Source: Chloroflexota bacterium (lineage in GTDB: Bacteria; Chloroflexota; UBA6077; CF-72). From it: a DNA stretch of 14,680 bases. Location: contig JAFAPL010001050.1 of assembly GCA_019247135.1 (NCBI GenBank), forward strand, positions 1 to 14,680, read 5' to 3'. The translations under genes and the position numbers were made by a program. Below the pieces are notes generated by a model, which ran no database searches, was not told the origin of the DNA, and worked only from the letters and a program-made list of their open reading frames with translations. Within the stretch, counting starts at the first letter, position 1. Each line of letters begins with the position of its first letter. This document shows, piece by piece, positions 6,558 to 14,680 of the stretch.

Positions 6558-8698
6558 TTTCTCAGCGCCAACACCGCCACCACAGCTACAGTCAGGCCGG
6601 AAATCGCCGCGCCGATTGCGAGCGCAGGCGAATCGTAGACGAATTGCACGGAGTGATCACCAGGCGGCACGGCCACGGCGCGCAGAGCTCCGTCGGCCAG
6701 CTCGATCGGGGTGGGCACGCCATCCACGCGCGCGTGCCAGGCCGGATAGTACGTGTCGCTGAGGACCAGCCAGGCCGGCGCGCCCGCGTGTACGTGGAGG
6801 CGAACGTCATCACCTGGCAGTTCCACGGGGTTGCCGTCCCATGTAACGGATTCATCCGCCGCACTGCCGGTCGACTCCGTCGATTGCTCCGCCGGCGTGC
6901 CGTCCAGGACGACTGTACGCCGCGGGTCGATTTCACCGGACGCCAGCCCGGCGAGTGCATGTTCGGCATCCATACGAACCGCACCGTGTACGAGCCACGC
7001 CCGCGGCAGCGCCAGCTCATTTTCCAGCACTCTGACCTGGTCGTCCAGATAGACCGTCTGAAGCGCACGCGTGATATGCGACTCGGACTCGTCGGACGCG
7101 GGCTGGGCCGCCACGACGATATACCGCACACCGAGCAGGTCCAGTAAGCGCGAATCGAGCCCGGACTCGAAGACGTCACTCTGATGATAATTTTGCGGCT
7201 GGGCGTTCAGGGCACTCATATAGGCGTCGAATCGAGCAAGATGAATCGGATCGTAGCCCTGAACGTCGTACAGCCCCGCAAGCATGGCGCGATTGTTCAC
7301 ACCCAGCGCGACGACGCGAGGGGACGCCCAGCGAAGTGTGTATGGGAGTGGTCCACCAGAGACGTGCTGAGCGTATCCGACCACTCGCGCGGGCCGCGCC
7401 GCGGTCACACCTTGCAGGAAACGCTCAGCCGCTGTCGGAGCGTAGTACGCGTCTGGGTCCAGATGGTGAATTTCGTATGCACCGGTGGCGACCTGCGCAT
7501 CCTCCAGTTGTATGCGCCAGCTGAGGCTGAGATCGAACACCGCCAGCAGAAGCAGCACACCGGCCAGGGCGCGCCCCCAGTGGCGAACCGTCATCAGACG
7601 GCTGAGCAGCGCTCCTGAGAGCAGCGCAGGCCCGATGAACCAGATCAGTAACGCTCGTTCCGGCGCATGCTCGTGCATCGGCCCGAAGCCGGGCAAAACG
7701 GACAAAGCGACGTGTAGCGGGGTGGGCTGCCAGCGTGCCAGAACGAGCACGAGCACGGAGGTCACGGTAAAGAAAGGCACCGCGTAGCACGCTCGTATGA
7801 TGAACGGAGCACACACGGCCATGAGCAGCACGCTCAGACCGGCGTAGTGAAAACCAGGCTGAAGTAAGCGAGTCTGCCAATCCTCGATGATGCCCCAGTC
7901 CATCAGTCCGGCCGTCGGCGACTGTAGACCGGCGGCTCCGTAACCACCGGGCAGGTTCGACACGAGGTTGTATTCGAGCCTGGGCAAAAGCCCGACCGCC
8001 GCCAGGCCAAAACCTATGCCAACGGGGGCGACCTCGTGCATCAGCAACGTGCGTATCCCGCCTCGCGACCGGCTGATCGAACGGTACGCAGCGTACGCGC
8101 AAAGCAGCACCAGCGCGTAGTACGCCCCCTGCCCAATCCACGCGGCCAGTATCTGACTGATAGCGAGACCGGTCACTGCCCACCATCGCGCACGCGACGG
8201 GGTGCCTCGCGCTTGAATTGCGCGCTCCAGCCCCAGCAATCCAAGTGGCAGCCAGGCAGCCACGTCGGCGTACGCGAAGCAACACACGTTGTGTCCAAGA
8301 AAGAAGCCGGAGTAGCTATACGCAAAGCCGCTCGCGAATGCGCCGACCGGGTGGATTCCGAGGCTGCGTGACAGCGCGTACGTCGCCAGTGCCGCCAGCA
8401 GCACGTGGAAGAGCATGTACGCGGCGGCCGCCTGCGGGAGCGGCAGAAGCGTGAAGAAGAGCATGGCCGGGAGGTAGGCCCAACCGGATTCCGGGTCCGC
8501 CGCGAATGGGGTCCCCGCAAACTGGAACGGATTCCACATCGGAATGTGCCCGCTCCGCAAGCTCTCGCCGAGGTACGCGTACCACGGGTAGAACGCGGTT
8601 GCGGTATCCATCCCGAGCGGAGTTCCATCTCGCACCAGGTCGTAGATCGTCACTCCAGCAATGGCGCACAGACCCGCAACCCAGGGCAGATTTCGCAC
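6542..8698 (-). CDS. YfhO-family multi-pass membrane protein
   Basis: From the GTG at 8698 the protein has 718 residues. It begins with a helix almost at once ('LPWVAGLCAIAG'), then an outward loop with D31, 'FYPW' (36-39) and a conserved 'PMWNPFQFAGTPF' stretch, as in YfhO and GT-C proteins. About a dozen membrane segments follow. The last third is a soluble outer domain ending in the YfhO signature 'LVLSDTYYPAWHARVDG' and a final C-terminal helix. Family members are linked to lipoteichoic-acid or other glycolipid glycosylation at the membrane. An in-frame GTG at 8779 would add 27 residues overlapping the dioxygenase by 55 bases; I prefer 8698 because the extension is basic, low-complexity and shares the dioxygenase coding bases. 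Neither start has a good Shine-Dalgarno sequence. The stop overlaps the glycosyltransferase start, so the two are likely a functional pair. Confidence 0.85.
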   Translation of the reverse strand: MRNLPWVAGLCAIAGVTIYDLVRDGTPLGMDTATAFYPWYAYLGESLRSGHIPMWNPFQFAGTPFAADPESGWAYLPAMLFFTLLPLPQAAAAYMLFHVLLAALATYALSRSLGIHPVGAFASGFAYSYSGFFLGHNVCCFAYADVAAWLPLGLLGLERAIQARGTPSRARWWAVTGLAISQILAAWIGQGAYYALVLLCAYAAYRSISRSRGGIRTLLMHEVAPVGIGFGLAAVGLLPRLEYNLVSNLPGGYGAAGLQSPTAGLMDWGIIEDWQTRLLQPGFHYAGLSVLLMAVCAPFIIRACYAVPFFTVTSVLVLVLARWQPTPLHVALSVLPGFGPMHEHAPERALLIWFIGPALLSGALLSRLMTVRHWGRALAGVLLLLAVFDLSLSWRIQLEDAQVATGAYEIHHLDPDAYYAPTAAERFLQGVTAARPARVVGYAQHVSGGPLPYTLRWASPRVVALGVNNRAMLAGLYDVQGYDPIHLARFDAYMSALNAQPQNYHQSDVFESGLDSRLLDLLGVRYIVVAAQPASDESESHITRALQTVYLDDQVRVLENELALPRAWLVHGAVRMDAEHALAGLASGEIDPRRTVVLDGTPAEQSTESTGSAADESVTWDGNPVELPGDDVRLHVHAGAPAWLVLSDTYYPAWHARVDGVPTPIELADGALRAVAVPPGDHSVQFVYDSPALAIGAAISGLTVAVVAVLALRKCTAA

Positions 8699-8724
8699 CT
8701 CAGCCTGCCCGCGCCGGCGTAGCG

Positions 8725-9690
8725 TTAGATGTGAACTTTCTCGATGGTCTGCTGCTGGCCGGCGCGGTCCTCCGCCCACTTCTTCAGCGGCACGTCATCC
8801 CAGTTCTTGATGAGCCAGTACCGCGACGACGGCTCCCAAAAAGGATCGCTGCCCAGCGGATCACCACCCGATGGGTCAAGTGCCCCGAGCAACTGGCGGC
8901 GGATCGGCGAGCTGCGCTCGATCAGGTCCGGGTCCTGCTGGATGTAATCCGTGGGCCGGAGCCAGCGATAGTGGTACCCGACATAGAAAACCTTGCGCAC
9001 CAGATTCGACAGGTTCGGCGTGACGCAATGCCACACCTGCGTCCTCCAGAGCAGCGCGGTGTTTGGCCGTACGTTGAGCTCGATGTACTGCTCGTCGGGC
9101 ACGCGATACTGCATGTCGCGCAGCTCTTGCGGGGACCGGCGGTGGCTGCCCGGGACCAGGCAGATGGCGCCCGAATTCTTCGCTGTCAGATCTGACAGGT
9201 AGTACCCGACCTTGATCTCCATGAACGGCAGACGCCCGTCGTTCGACGGCGCCTCGAATAGATACGGCCCCGCCAGATCCGGATGCCAGACCAGGTTCTT
9301 GTACCCCGCCGCGTGATCCGCGCCTTCACCGGTACCCAGTTCGCCCGGCACCATGCCCTCGGGATAGGGCGGGCGGTAGTCCAGGTGCGTCGTGCGAATC
9401 TGAATGTTCCAGCCGATCGCGTCCACCACAAGCGGCAGGATCCGCGGATTGTCAATCAGGTCCAGGAAAGCCGCGTGGTGGGTCAAGGCGTTCCGCAGCG
9501 CGAACGGGTCGCTCTCCGATACACCTTTCTCGGCGCGGATGCGCGCGGCAACTTCGTCGATCGCGTTCAAAAGCCGATTGAATTCGGAGTCGCTGAAGAA
9601 ATCCTCGATGACGATGAAGCCCTGTTCGTCGAAACTACGCCGCTGCTCGTCGGTCATCGCCAGATGCGTGCCTGGTTCCGCCACTGCCAT
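8725..9690 (-). CDS. Phytanoyl-CoA dioxygenase (PhyH) family Fe(II)/2-oxoglutarate oxygenase
   Basis: A 321-residue soluble protein with a PhyH-type double-stranded beta-helix core. The facial triad is visible as H136-x-D138 ('WHPD') and H221 ('WRTQVWHCVTPN'), and R232, eleven residues on, is placed to bind 2-oxoglutarate. The N-terminus has the family's 'FDEQGFIVIEDFF' opening (20-32). Between the beta-helix core and the C-terminus is an extension of about 70 residues, rich in Asp, Pro and Trp. PhyH proteins hydroxylate or halogenate lipids, CoA esters, phosphonates or natural products; the substrate here is unknown. The ATG at 9690 has a GAAGGG immediately upstream (short spacing) and a GGAGG 14 bases away; M12 is a less likely start. 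It lies 29 bases after the kinase gene and 26 bases before the preferred start of the YfhO-like gene, consistent with one transcript. Confidence 0.92.
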   Translation of the reverse strand: MAVAEPGTHLAMTDEQRRSFDEQGFIVIEDFFSDSEFNRLLNAIDEVAARIRAEKGVSESDPFALRNALTHHAAFLDLIDNPRILPLVVDAIGWNIQIRTTHLDYRPPYPEGMVPGELGTGEGADHAAGYKNLVWHPDLAGPYLFEAPSNDGRLPFMEIKVGYYLSDLTAKNSGAICLVPGSHRRSPQELRDMQYRVPDEQYIELNVRPNTALLWRTQVWHCVTPNLSNLVRKVFYVGYHYRWLRPTDYIQQDPDLIERSSPIRRQLLGALDPSGGDPLGSDPFWEPSSRYWLIKNWDDVPLKKWAEDRAGQQQTIEKVHI

Positions 9691-9719
9691 GACCCTTCAG
9701 AATACCTCCGCCGACGCCT

Positions 9720-11456
9720 TCAACGTCTGAGCAGGAGCGTGAGTGCCGCGACAGCGGCCAACGCAAGACAGAACCAGCCCGGCGCGGCGAGCTGATTGAG
9801 CAATAGCGCAGCTCCGCCAAGCAGCGCCGCCGCGCAGATGACGGCTCCGGCCAGCCCCGCCGACCGCGGTCGCCGCGCCGAGCCGTTGCGCCGAGACGAG
9901 CCATTGCGACCATCTTCGACGACGCGCACCTCCAGTTGCCCGGCCTCGGCTCTCGCCAGCACGCGATCGAGGCTGGCCGGCAGCGTCAGCAGTATGCGGC
10001 CGGCGTCCACTAACTGCGTCATGATCTGCTGGGCGTTCTGCGTGGCGCCATTACCCGAGAGTCCAAGGAAACGCTGCGCATACGGAAGCGCCACGGCGAC
10101 GAGGTTGAACTCGGGCGCCAGGCCAGTCGCGAGACCGGAAAGTGTGCCGATGGCGCGGCCGCTGAAGGCGAACTGAGACGGGATGTGGAACGGCTGTCGG
10201 TAGAGCACGTCCTCGATCTCGTGCGCCACCTCCGAGACGTTCAGATCCCGCACCTGACCCAGCGTCATGCCGTGGTACTGCTCCATCATCAGCGCCACGC
10301 CGCGCTCGATGGCCGGCAGATTCGCGCCCTCGCCGATGAAGCCGAGGCGAGCGAAGGCCGACACCATCGCATGCGGGTTGTTGACCACGAACCCGAGGAA
10401 GAGCTCCCTGAGTCCCTGCTTGGTCGCACGGCTCAGTGAACCCACCATACCGAAGTCGACCAGGGCGACGGTCGGCTCAGTCGGCGTCGGTCCGGGCTGC
10501 ACGAAAATGTTGCCGGGGTGTGGGTCGGCGTGAAAGAAACCAACCTCGAAGAACTGGTAGAAGTACGCCTCAACTGTCCGTGTCGCGACCGCGAGTCGGC
10601 TGATGCCCGCCGCCTCCAGCTCCGCATAATTGTTCACTTTGATTCCATCGACCCACTCCAGGACAAGCACCCGTCGCGACGTGTACCCCTGGATGACCTG
10701 CGGGATCACGATGCCCGGCCGACCCTGGAACATCTCCTGGAAGCGCCGCGCGTTGCTAGCCTCGCGGACGTAGTCAAGTTCTTCGAACAGCGTGCGCCGA
10801 AACTCGCGATACACGCCATTGAGGTCGATGAAGGCCGTCGTGTCGACGAAGCGACCGATGACCCAGATGACGAAGCGGAGCGTACTCAGATCAGTCGAGA
10901 CGAGTCGCTCGATGTTCGGCCGCTGGACCTTGACCGCGACCGTCTCGCCGGTGGCGGCCAGGACGGCTCGATGGACCTGACCCAGAGAGGCCGCGGCAGT
11001 CGCGTCGCTTTCGATAGAGCGGAACAGTGCGGCGATTGGCTGATGCAGCTCTGACTCGATCACCGACACCACGTGTCCGAAGGGCGCGGGCGGAACCTCG
11101 TCCTGCAATGAGCTGAGCACGTCCAGGGCTCGTTGGGGGAGCAGGTCGGCACGCGAGCTGAGAAACTGGCCGAGCTTGATCATGACGCCGCCAAGCTCGA
11201 TAGCAGTTCTGCGAAAAGCGACGAGCACATCGATCAACACATCCAGATCGGGCTGTGCGTCCACGTCGCCTCGTTCGCGGGCGCGAAGCACTCGGCGACG
11301 TTCGCGATAGATCACCCAGATCGTCCAGAGGAGCAAGCGCGACACCCGCACGAAGCGGATCGCCTGAGTGAGCCGATTGATGCGGACTGACCGCGTCGGT
11401 CGGCTTACAGACGGCGCTGTTGCGGGTCGAGTCTGCGTCAGGTTCACGTACGCCAA
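9720..11456 (-). CDS. ABC1/UbiB (AarF) atypical protein-kinase-like protein
   Basis: A 578-residue member of the UbiB/ADCK family. Motifs appear in order: the family-specific 'KLGQ' (K94-Q97) followed by 'SSRADLLP'; the A-rich loop 'AAASLGQVH' (154-162) that replaces the kinase G-loop; the nucleotide-binding lysine K176 in 'VAVKVQRP'; 'HADPHPGN' (309-316) with D311 at the catalytic-loop position; and 'DFG' at 334-336. After a basic, Ser/Arg-rich linker (about 510-532) come two C-terminal helices (about 534-576), so it is membrane-anchored. Relatives are ATPases that support quinone synthesis or lipid homeostasis, and protein-kinase activity is doubtful. The start is TTG at 11456; GTG at 11447 (codon 4) is also possible and neither has a clear Shine-Dalgarno sequence. 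No quinone genes are nearby, so its role here stays open. Confidence 0.93.
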   Translation of the reverse strand: MAYVNLTQTRPATAPSVSRPTRSVRINRLTQAIRFVRVSRLLLWTIWVIYRERRRVLRARERGDVDAQPDLDVLIDVLVAFRRTAIELGGVMIKLGQFLSSRADLLPQRALDVLSSLQDEVPPAPFGHVVSVIESELHQPIAALFRSIESDATAAASLGQVHRAVLAATGETVAVKVQRPNIERLVSTDLSTLRFVIWVIGRFVDTTAFIDLNGVYREFRRTLFEELDYVREASNARRFQEMFQGRPGIVIPQVIQGYTSRRVLVLEWVDGIKVNNYAELEAAGISRLAVATRTVEAYFYQFFEVGFFHADPHPGNIFVQPGPTPTEPTVALVDFGMVGSLSRATKQGLRELFLGFVVNNPHAMVSAFARLGFIGEGANLPAIERGVALMMEQYHGMTLGQVRDLNVSEVAHEIEDVLYRQPFHIPSQFAFSGRAIGTLSGLATGLAPEFNLVAVALPYAQRFLGLSGNGATQNAQQIMTQLVDAGRILLTLPASLDRVLARAEAGQLEVRVVEDGRNGSSRRNGSARRPRSAGLAGAVICAAALLGGAALLLNQLAAPGWFCLALAAVAALTLLLRR

Positions 11457-11506
11457 CTATCCCGCATCGCCGGCGCACCGCGCAGAGTTTCGAGATTGCC
11501 GCCGCG

Positions 11507-11590
11507 CTATGTGCCTTTCTTGACCGCGACCAGGTCCCACCGCTCAGGAGTCGCAAGCATCTCGAGTGTGGTGATCGGTCTATGGTCCAT
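11507..11590 (-). other. Short 27-codon reading frame, possible relic of a methyltransferase C-terminus
   Basis: In the 123-base gap after the FHA gene, a minus-strand frame starts at an ATG overlapping the last 11 bases of that gene and ends at TAG 11509-11507. Its last residues read L-A-T-P-E-R-W-D-L-V-A-V-K-K-G-T. The 'RWDLVAVKK' end resembles the final beta-strand of many class I SAM-dependent methyltransferases. No further methyltransferase motif is seen upstream, where the FHA gene occupies the DNA. It could be a leftover tail, a small peptide or chance. The rest of the gap (11506-11457) shows only GC-rich sequence leading to the kinase start. Confidence 0.2.
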
Positions 11591-14021
11591 TCGGAGGAGG
11601 GGATTCAGTCGGCCCGGCCGAGGGGGTCGGAGCCGGCGTTGGCGTCGCCGCGATCACCTGCACGGTCACGGCCTGCGTGAGCTGCCCGCCGTCATTTGTC
11701 ACCGTCAATGCGTAGGTTGACGTGCGATCGGGTACGACATCGATGTTCTGCAAGACGCTGGGCGCGCCGCCGGTGTCTTGCTGCAGGATCGTTCGGCCCT
11801 GCGAGTCTCGGAGCAGCACACTGTTCGTATTCTGGGCGCTGAAGCTCAGCGTGGCGGTTCCACCTTCGTCGACGCTGACGGGTGAAGCGACGAAGAAGTC
11901 CAGCTTGGGCGGCGCCACGACTGCTGGCTTGACCAGCACCTCGACCCGCTTCGACACGGTGCCTCCGGCATTGCTCGCCGTCAGCGTGTACCAGGTCGTC
12001 GTGTCCGGCTCTTCGGTGAGCTGGCCGACGCTGGCGTCGATGGGCTGCTCTGGTTGACTCTGGTCGTCCTGGTCAGCGCCGGCACGGATCTTCAGGGATG
12101 TATACCCCGTGCCCGACCACGCCAGCGTGACTGGACTGCCCTGGGCAATCGACGCGGGCGTGGCCGCAAACGTTGTGAGCTGTGGCGGTGCGATGGCGAC
12201 GTGCTGCTTGGATATCTCCGTATCACCAAACTCGTCAGTGACTGACAACTCGTACGAGGTTCCGCTGTCGGTCGGATGATCGACCAGTTGGTCACTGATT
12301 GGACCGCTGGCCAGGTCGCGCGTCTGGCCGCTGCCTTCAGATAACGCGGTCAGAGCAATGGTCAGGGGTCGGTCGGGCGCGGCGACGATCTTCCACACGA
12401 GCTGCACCGCGTCTCCTTCGCGCGCCAGCGTGGTGGGAGTGGCGGTGAAGACCTCGGCATGCGGTCGGGCGTGGACCTGGATGACCTGGTCATTGGTTTT
12501 GGTGAAACCAAACGCGTTGTTTGCCTGCAAGATGTACTGGGTCGTTTGCTCGGGTGTTTCGGTCCACTCGTCGTATGTCTCGCTCAACTGATCCAGAAAC
12601 TTGATGTTCTTGCCCGCGTAGTTCGAGTTCAGAATGGTGAAGAATGTGGCATGCTGGACGGTCATCGTGAACTTCACCTTCTGGCCGGCGACAATGTCAG
12701 TATGGTCTGCGCTAAAGCTGACGATTTCGGGCGGCTGAAAGAAGGTCCAGAGCAAAATCAGCGCCGCGGCAACGACCACCAGGAATGGGAGGCGCTGGAG
12801 TATCCAGCGTCCGACCGCCTGCAATTTCGTCGAGATGCGCGGCGGACACTCGAGGTAAGAGTCCGTCGTGGCGACGGCTGCTCCAGACGTCGCGGTCACG
12901 GAGAAGTGGTACTGGAGTGGATCGCCTAGCCAGTGGCGGCGGCGTACGACCACTGCCAGACGCGCGCGCTCGGCGCCACATGGCTCCAGCGGCAGCTGCG
13001 GTGTTTCCCAGCTGAATAAGAGCCGCGGCGCGTCTTGATCATTCGATCCAACAAAGCCCCGAGGCACACGTGCGAACATGCCTGCGCCCGTGACGTCCGT
13101 CGCGGTCGCGGCGAGATCGATAGTTCCGCGTGCATTTCCCGTGTTCCGAACCTGCCACGAGTACTCACCGCGGCTGAAGCGTGTGCGTGCGCTGCCCTGT
13201 TTGAGTTCCACGGAGTGGAATGGAACAATCACCAGCATCGCCGACACCTCGCGGCGCAGGCGCGGCGTGGAGCGTGTCGTCACTCGCACCGTAAAGGGGT
13301 GCTCGCCCGCGGCTGAATGACACTCGCGTGGCGGGTTGAAGACGACCTGCATCCGCGCCTGCGCGTCTGACGCCGGAGCGAGGCGCGACTGCGTTTGAAA
13401 CAGACCCGTTTCGACGCGCCGCGCCGTGGTGGTCTGGTAGGCGAGGCTGTACCACGTCGGCGGTAAACCGCGGACCTCTACGATGAACTGATCGACGTGG
13501 TCGGTAAAATTGATGACCCGAACATTGCTCGTCACCGCCGCACCCGGCTCGACACGCATCTCTGGTGGCGCGAGCTCCAGCAGGATCTGATCGTCGTCGA
13601 CGAGCTGGACCGCGCCCTCGGGCTGATGAAATTGCAGGGCGATCCCGGCAATTTGAACCGTCTGGCCGTGCTCCAGCGGAACCTCGAGGCCGGGCGGGAC
13701 GGATTCGCCGTCGACGGCTGTTGGATTCAGCGCGCCGGTCTCGACGCGCAGCAGCCAGTCGCCGTCGCGCTGGTACAGCGAGGCATGCTTGCGCGAAACG
13801 GTGCGTCCATTGGGCAGGTCGGCGAGGTCGATATCCGGGATTTCGGTGCGTGTCTCGGATCTGCGCCCGAGCGACAACTCGCGACCCGGCTCTGCCACCA
13901 GCGGGAATGAAACGTCCCCGCAGCGGAGCTCCGCTGATGGCGCGCCGCTTGCCGGCGGCGACTGGGTCGCTACCCTGGCGCCCTCTGCCGAGCTGTGTAG
14001 GACGCCATCCGTTGTTGTCAC
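11580..14021 (-). CDS. FHA-domain membrane protein with Ig-like repeats
   Basis: An 813-residue protein. Residues about 45-132 form an FHA domain with G52-R53, the S76/H79 'SRKH' phosphopeptide-binding pair and the closing 'LEHGQTVQIAGIALQF' strands; it should recognise phosphothreonine. Two beta-rich modules of about 120 residues follow (about 150-270 and 271-395), each with late 'HPFTVRVTT'/'YHFSVTAT' strands and of NEW3/COG1470-like style. One transmembrane helix spans 411-428. Beyond it lie four Ig-like modules (about 430-517, 521-609, 612-698 and 705-790), several with an 'FxAxPxxIxxGxxVxLxW' start, then a Pro/Thr/Ser tail. A cytoplasmic FHA domain would put the Ig repeats outside. The GTG start at 14021 overlaps the DUF4159 stop as GTGA, so translation is coupled. 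It may pass a kinase signal to the surface or assemble an envelope complex; this is inference. Confidence 0.85.
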   Translation of the reverse strand: MTTTDGVLHSSAEGARVATQSPPASGAPSAELRCGDVSFPLVAEPGRELSLGRRSETRTEIPDIDLADLPNGRTVSRKHASLYQRDGDWLLRVETGALNPTAVDGESVPPGLEVPLEHGQTVQIAGIALQFHQPEGAVQLVDDDQILLELAPPEMRVEPGAAVTSNVRVINFTDHVDQFIVEVRGLPPTWYSLAYQTTTARRVETGLFQTQSRLAPASDAQARMQVVFNPPRECHSAAGEHPFTVRVTTRSTPRLRREVSAMLVIVPFHSVELKQGSARTRFSRGEYSWQVRNTGNARGTIDLAATATDVTGAGMFARVPRGFVGSNDQDAPRLLFSWETPQLPLEPCGAERARLAVVVRRRHWLGDPLQYHFSVTATSGAAVATTDSYLECPPRISTKLQAVGRWILQRLPFLVVVAAALILLWTFFQPPEIVSFSADHTDIVAGQKVKFTMTVQHATFFTILNSNYAGKNIKFLDQLSETYDEWTETPEQTTQYILQANNAFGFTKTNDQVIQVHARPHAEVFTATPTTLAREGDAVQLVWKIVAAPDRPLTIALTALSEGSGQTRDLASGPISDQLVDHPTDSGTSYELSVTDEFGDTEISKQHVAIAPPQLTTFAATPASIAQGSPVTLAWSGTGYTSLKIRAGADQDDQSQPEQPIDASVGQLTEEPDTTTWYTLTASNAGGTVSKRVEVLVKPAVVAPPKLDFFVASPVSVDEGGTATLSFSAQNTNSVLLRDSQGRTILQQDTGGAPSVLQNIDVVPDRTSTYALTVTNDGGQLTQAVTVQVIAATPTPAPTPSAGPTESPPPNGP

Positions 14022-14680
14022 GCCTCGAAGTCCAGGACGTCCAGCGGACGTCGACGCTGCTGGCCAAAGACGGCCAGGTTGACGCCGAGCTCCAGCGCAG
14101 CACGGATGCGCTCACGCCCGAGTGCTTGCTCGCGCGGGCCACCCTCCCAGGCGCAGCCGTAGTCTGAACGGCTCAGAACGATCCCACCGCCCTCCAGCAG
14201 TGGCGGCCCACCCTGAAGTGACAGCGGAGGGCCAGCCAGGACGTGACGCGATAGGAGGAGTGGATGCCACCGCTCGACTGGCCGAAGCTCCACCTCCAGG
14301 TCTTCGGCCACCGTCTCCACCGACGATGCGAACTCCTGCCAGTTGCCAGAGCGACACGCGTCGGCGAAGAGGACACCGCCGGTGGCGAGGAAATCACGCA
14401 CACGTGCTTGCTGCTGCGCGCTCAGCTTCGGAAAACCGTGTTGCCCTGTCAAATACAGCATCGAAACAGGTGGCAGAGGCTGGTTCAGGTCGACGACTCC
14501 GCCCCAGCGCGCGCGATACGAGGTGCTCTGGGTCAATTCACGCGCGACAAATCGCACGCCGAGTCGGTGCGTGTCAGCGTCGTCCGCACCGTCTTCGGCC
14601 CGAGGATTGGCCAGTTGCGCGATGGCGAGGTCGGGCCTGGGCCGAACAAGCTGACGCTCGCGGTAGCGGAGGTCTATTTC
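14018..14680 (-). CDS. DUF4159 domain protein, 3' end only
   Basis: The frame is open to the right edge, giving 220 visible residues and no start; an in-frame GTG at 14557 exists but about 41 codons upstream are also open and look coding, so the real start lies outside. The visible part resembles DUF4159: a 'VSMLYLTGQHGF' strand, 'RVRDFLATGGVLFADAC' and a late 'SRSDYGCAWEGG', with a class I glutamine-amidotransferase-like fold. The amidotransferase cysteine is not evident, so catalysis is doubtful. In many bacteria DUF4159 proteins accompany MoxR ATPases, DUF58 and BatA-type membrane proteins; such genes may lie just beyond the edge. It ends in a 4-base GTGA overlap with the FHA gene, so the two are almost certainly co-expressed. 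Confidence 0.75.
   Translation of the reverse strand, partial: EIDLRYRERQLVRPRPDLAIAQLANPRAEDGADDADTHRLGVRFVARELTQSTSYRARWGGVVDLNQPLPPVSMLYLTGQHGFPKLSAQQQARVRDFLATGGVLFADACRSGNWQEFASSVETVAEDLEVELRPVERWHPLLLSRHVLAGPPLSLQGGPPLLEGGGIVLSRSDYGCAWEGGPREQALGRERIRAALELGVNLAVFGQQRRRPLDVLDFEA

Noticed and set aside
11540..11579. Imperfect 8-base inverted repeat (ACCGATCA/TGAGCGGT) after the FHA stop, considered as a terminator
   Set aside because: One mismatch, a 25-base loop and no following T run, so not a convincing terminator.
13565..14167. 200-codon plus-strand frame, Arg/Ala/Pro rich
   Set aside because: Antisense to the FHA domain and DUF4159 end, with arginine-rich composition typical of GC-driven spurious frames.

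Overview
The window is high in GC and densely coding, and all ten recognisable genes lie on the minus strand, so the reading order runs from high to low coordinates. Its character suggests an uncultured member of the Chloroflexota. The evidence is a solute-binding lipoprotein with a long Pro/Ala/Thr tether, an FHA membrane protein with extracellular Ig-like repeats, GTG and TTG starts, a likely leaderless promoter, and PhyH and CocE-type hydrolase genes. This taxonomic reading is an inference from gene style, not from a marker gene. I found no rRNA, tRNA, CRISPR array, insertion sequence or integrase.

Layout in transcription order. (1) 14680-11580: the end of a DUF4159 protein (its start is outside the window), joined by a 4-base GTGA overlap to an FHA-domain membrane protein with one transmembrane helix and Ig-like repeats. 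(2) 11579-11457: a 123-base gap holding a short possible gene relic. (3) 11456-6542 and on to 5106: a UbiB/AarF-type atypical kinase, a PhyH-type Fe(II)/2-oxoglutarate dioxygenase, a YfhO-type multi-pass membrane protein and a GT-C (family 39-like) glycosyltransferase, closely packed and partly overlapping. (4) 5037-3310: a CocE/NonD-type serine hydrolase with a strong Shine-Dalgarno sequence. (5) 3257-1: a cobalamin-binding radical SAM protein, a family 5 peptide-type solute-binding lipoprotein and the start of a DppB-type permease, which look like one operon.

How the genes may work together. The YfhO/GT-C pair most likely acts at the membrane on lipid-linked sugars and cell-envelope glycans. 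The radical SAM/SBP/permease unit is the most unusual group: a B12-radical SAM enzyme is the first gene of an importer operon, 12 bases from the binding-protein gene, and its own promoter sits so close that the mRNA should begin at the start codon. A plausible but unproven reading is that the operon imports a peptide-like or other small substrate and modifies it. The CocE-like hydrolase directly upstream could act on the same compound. No intergenic stretch exceeds 300 bases, and I could not identify a convincing intrinsic terminator.
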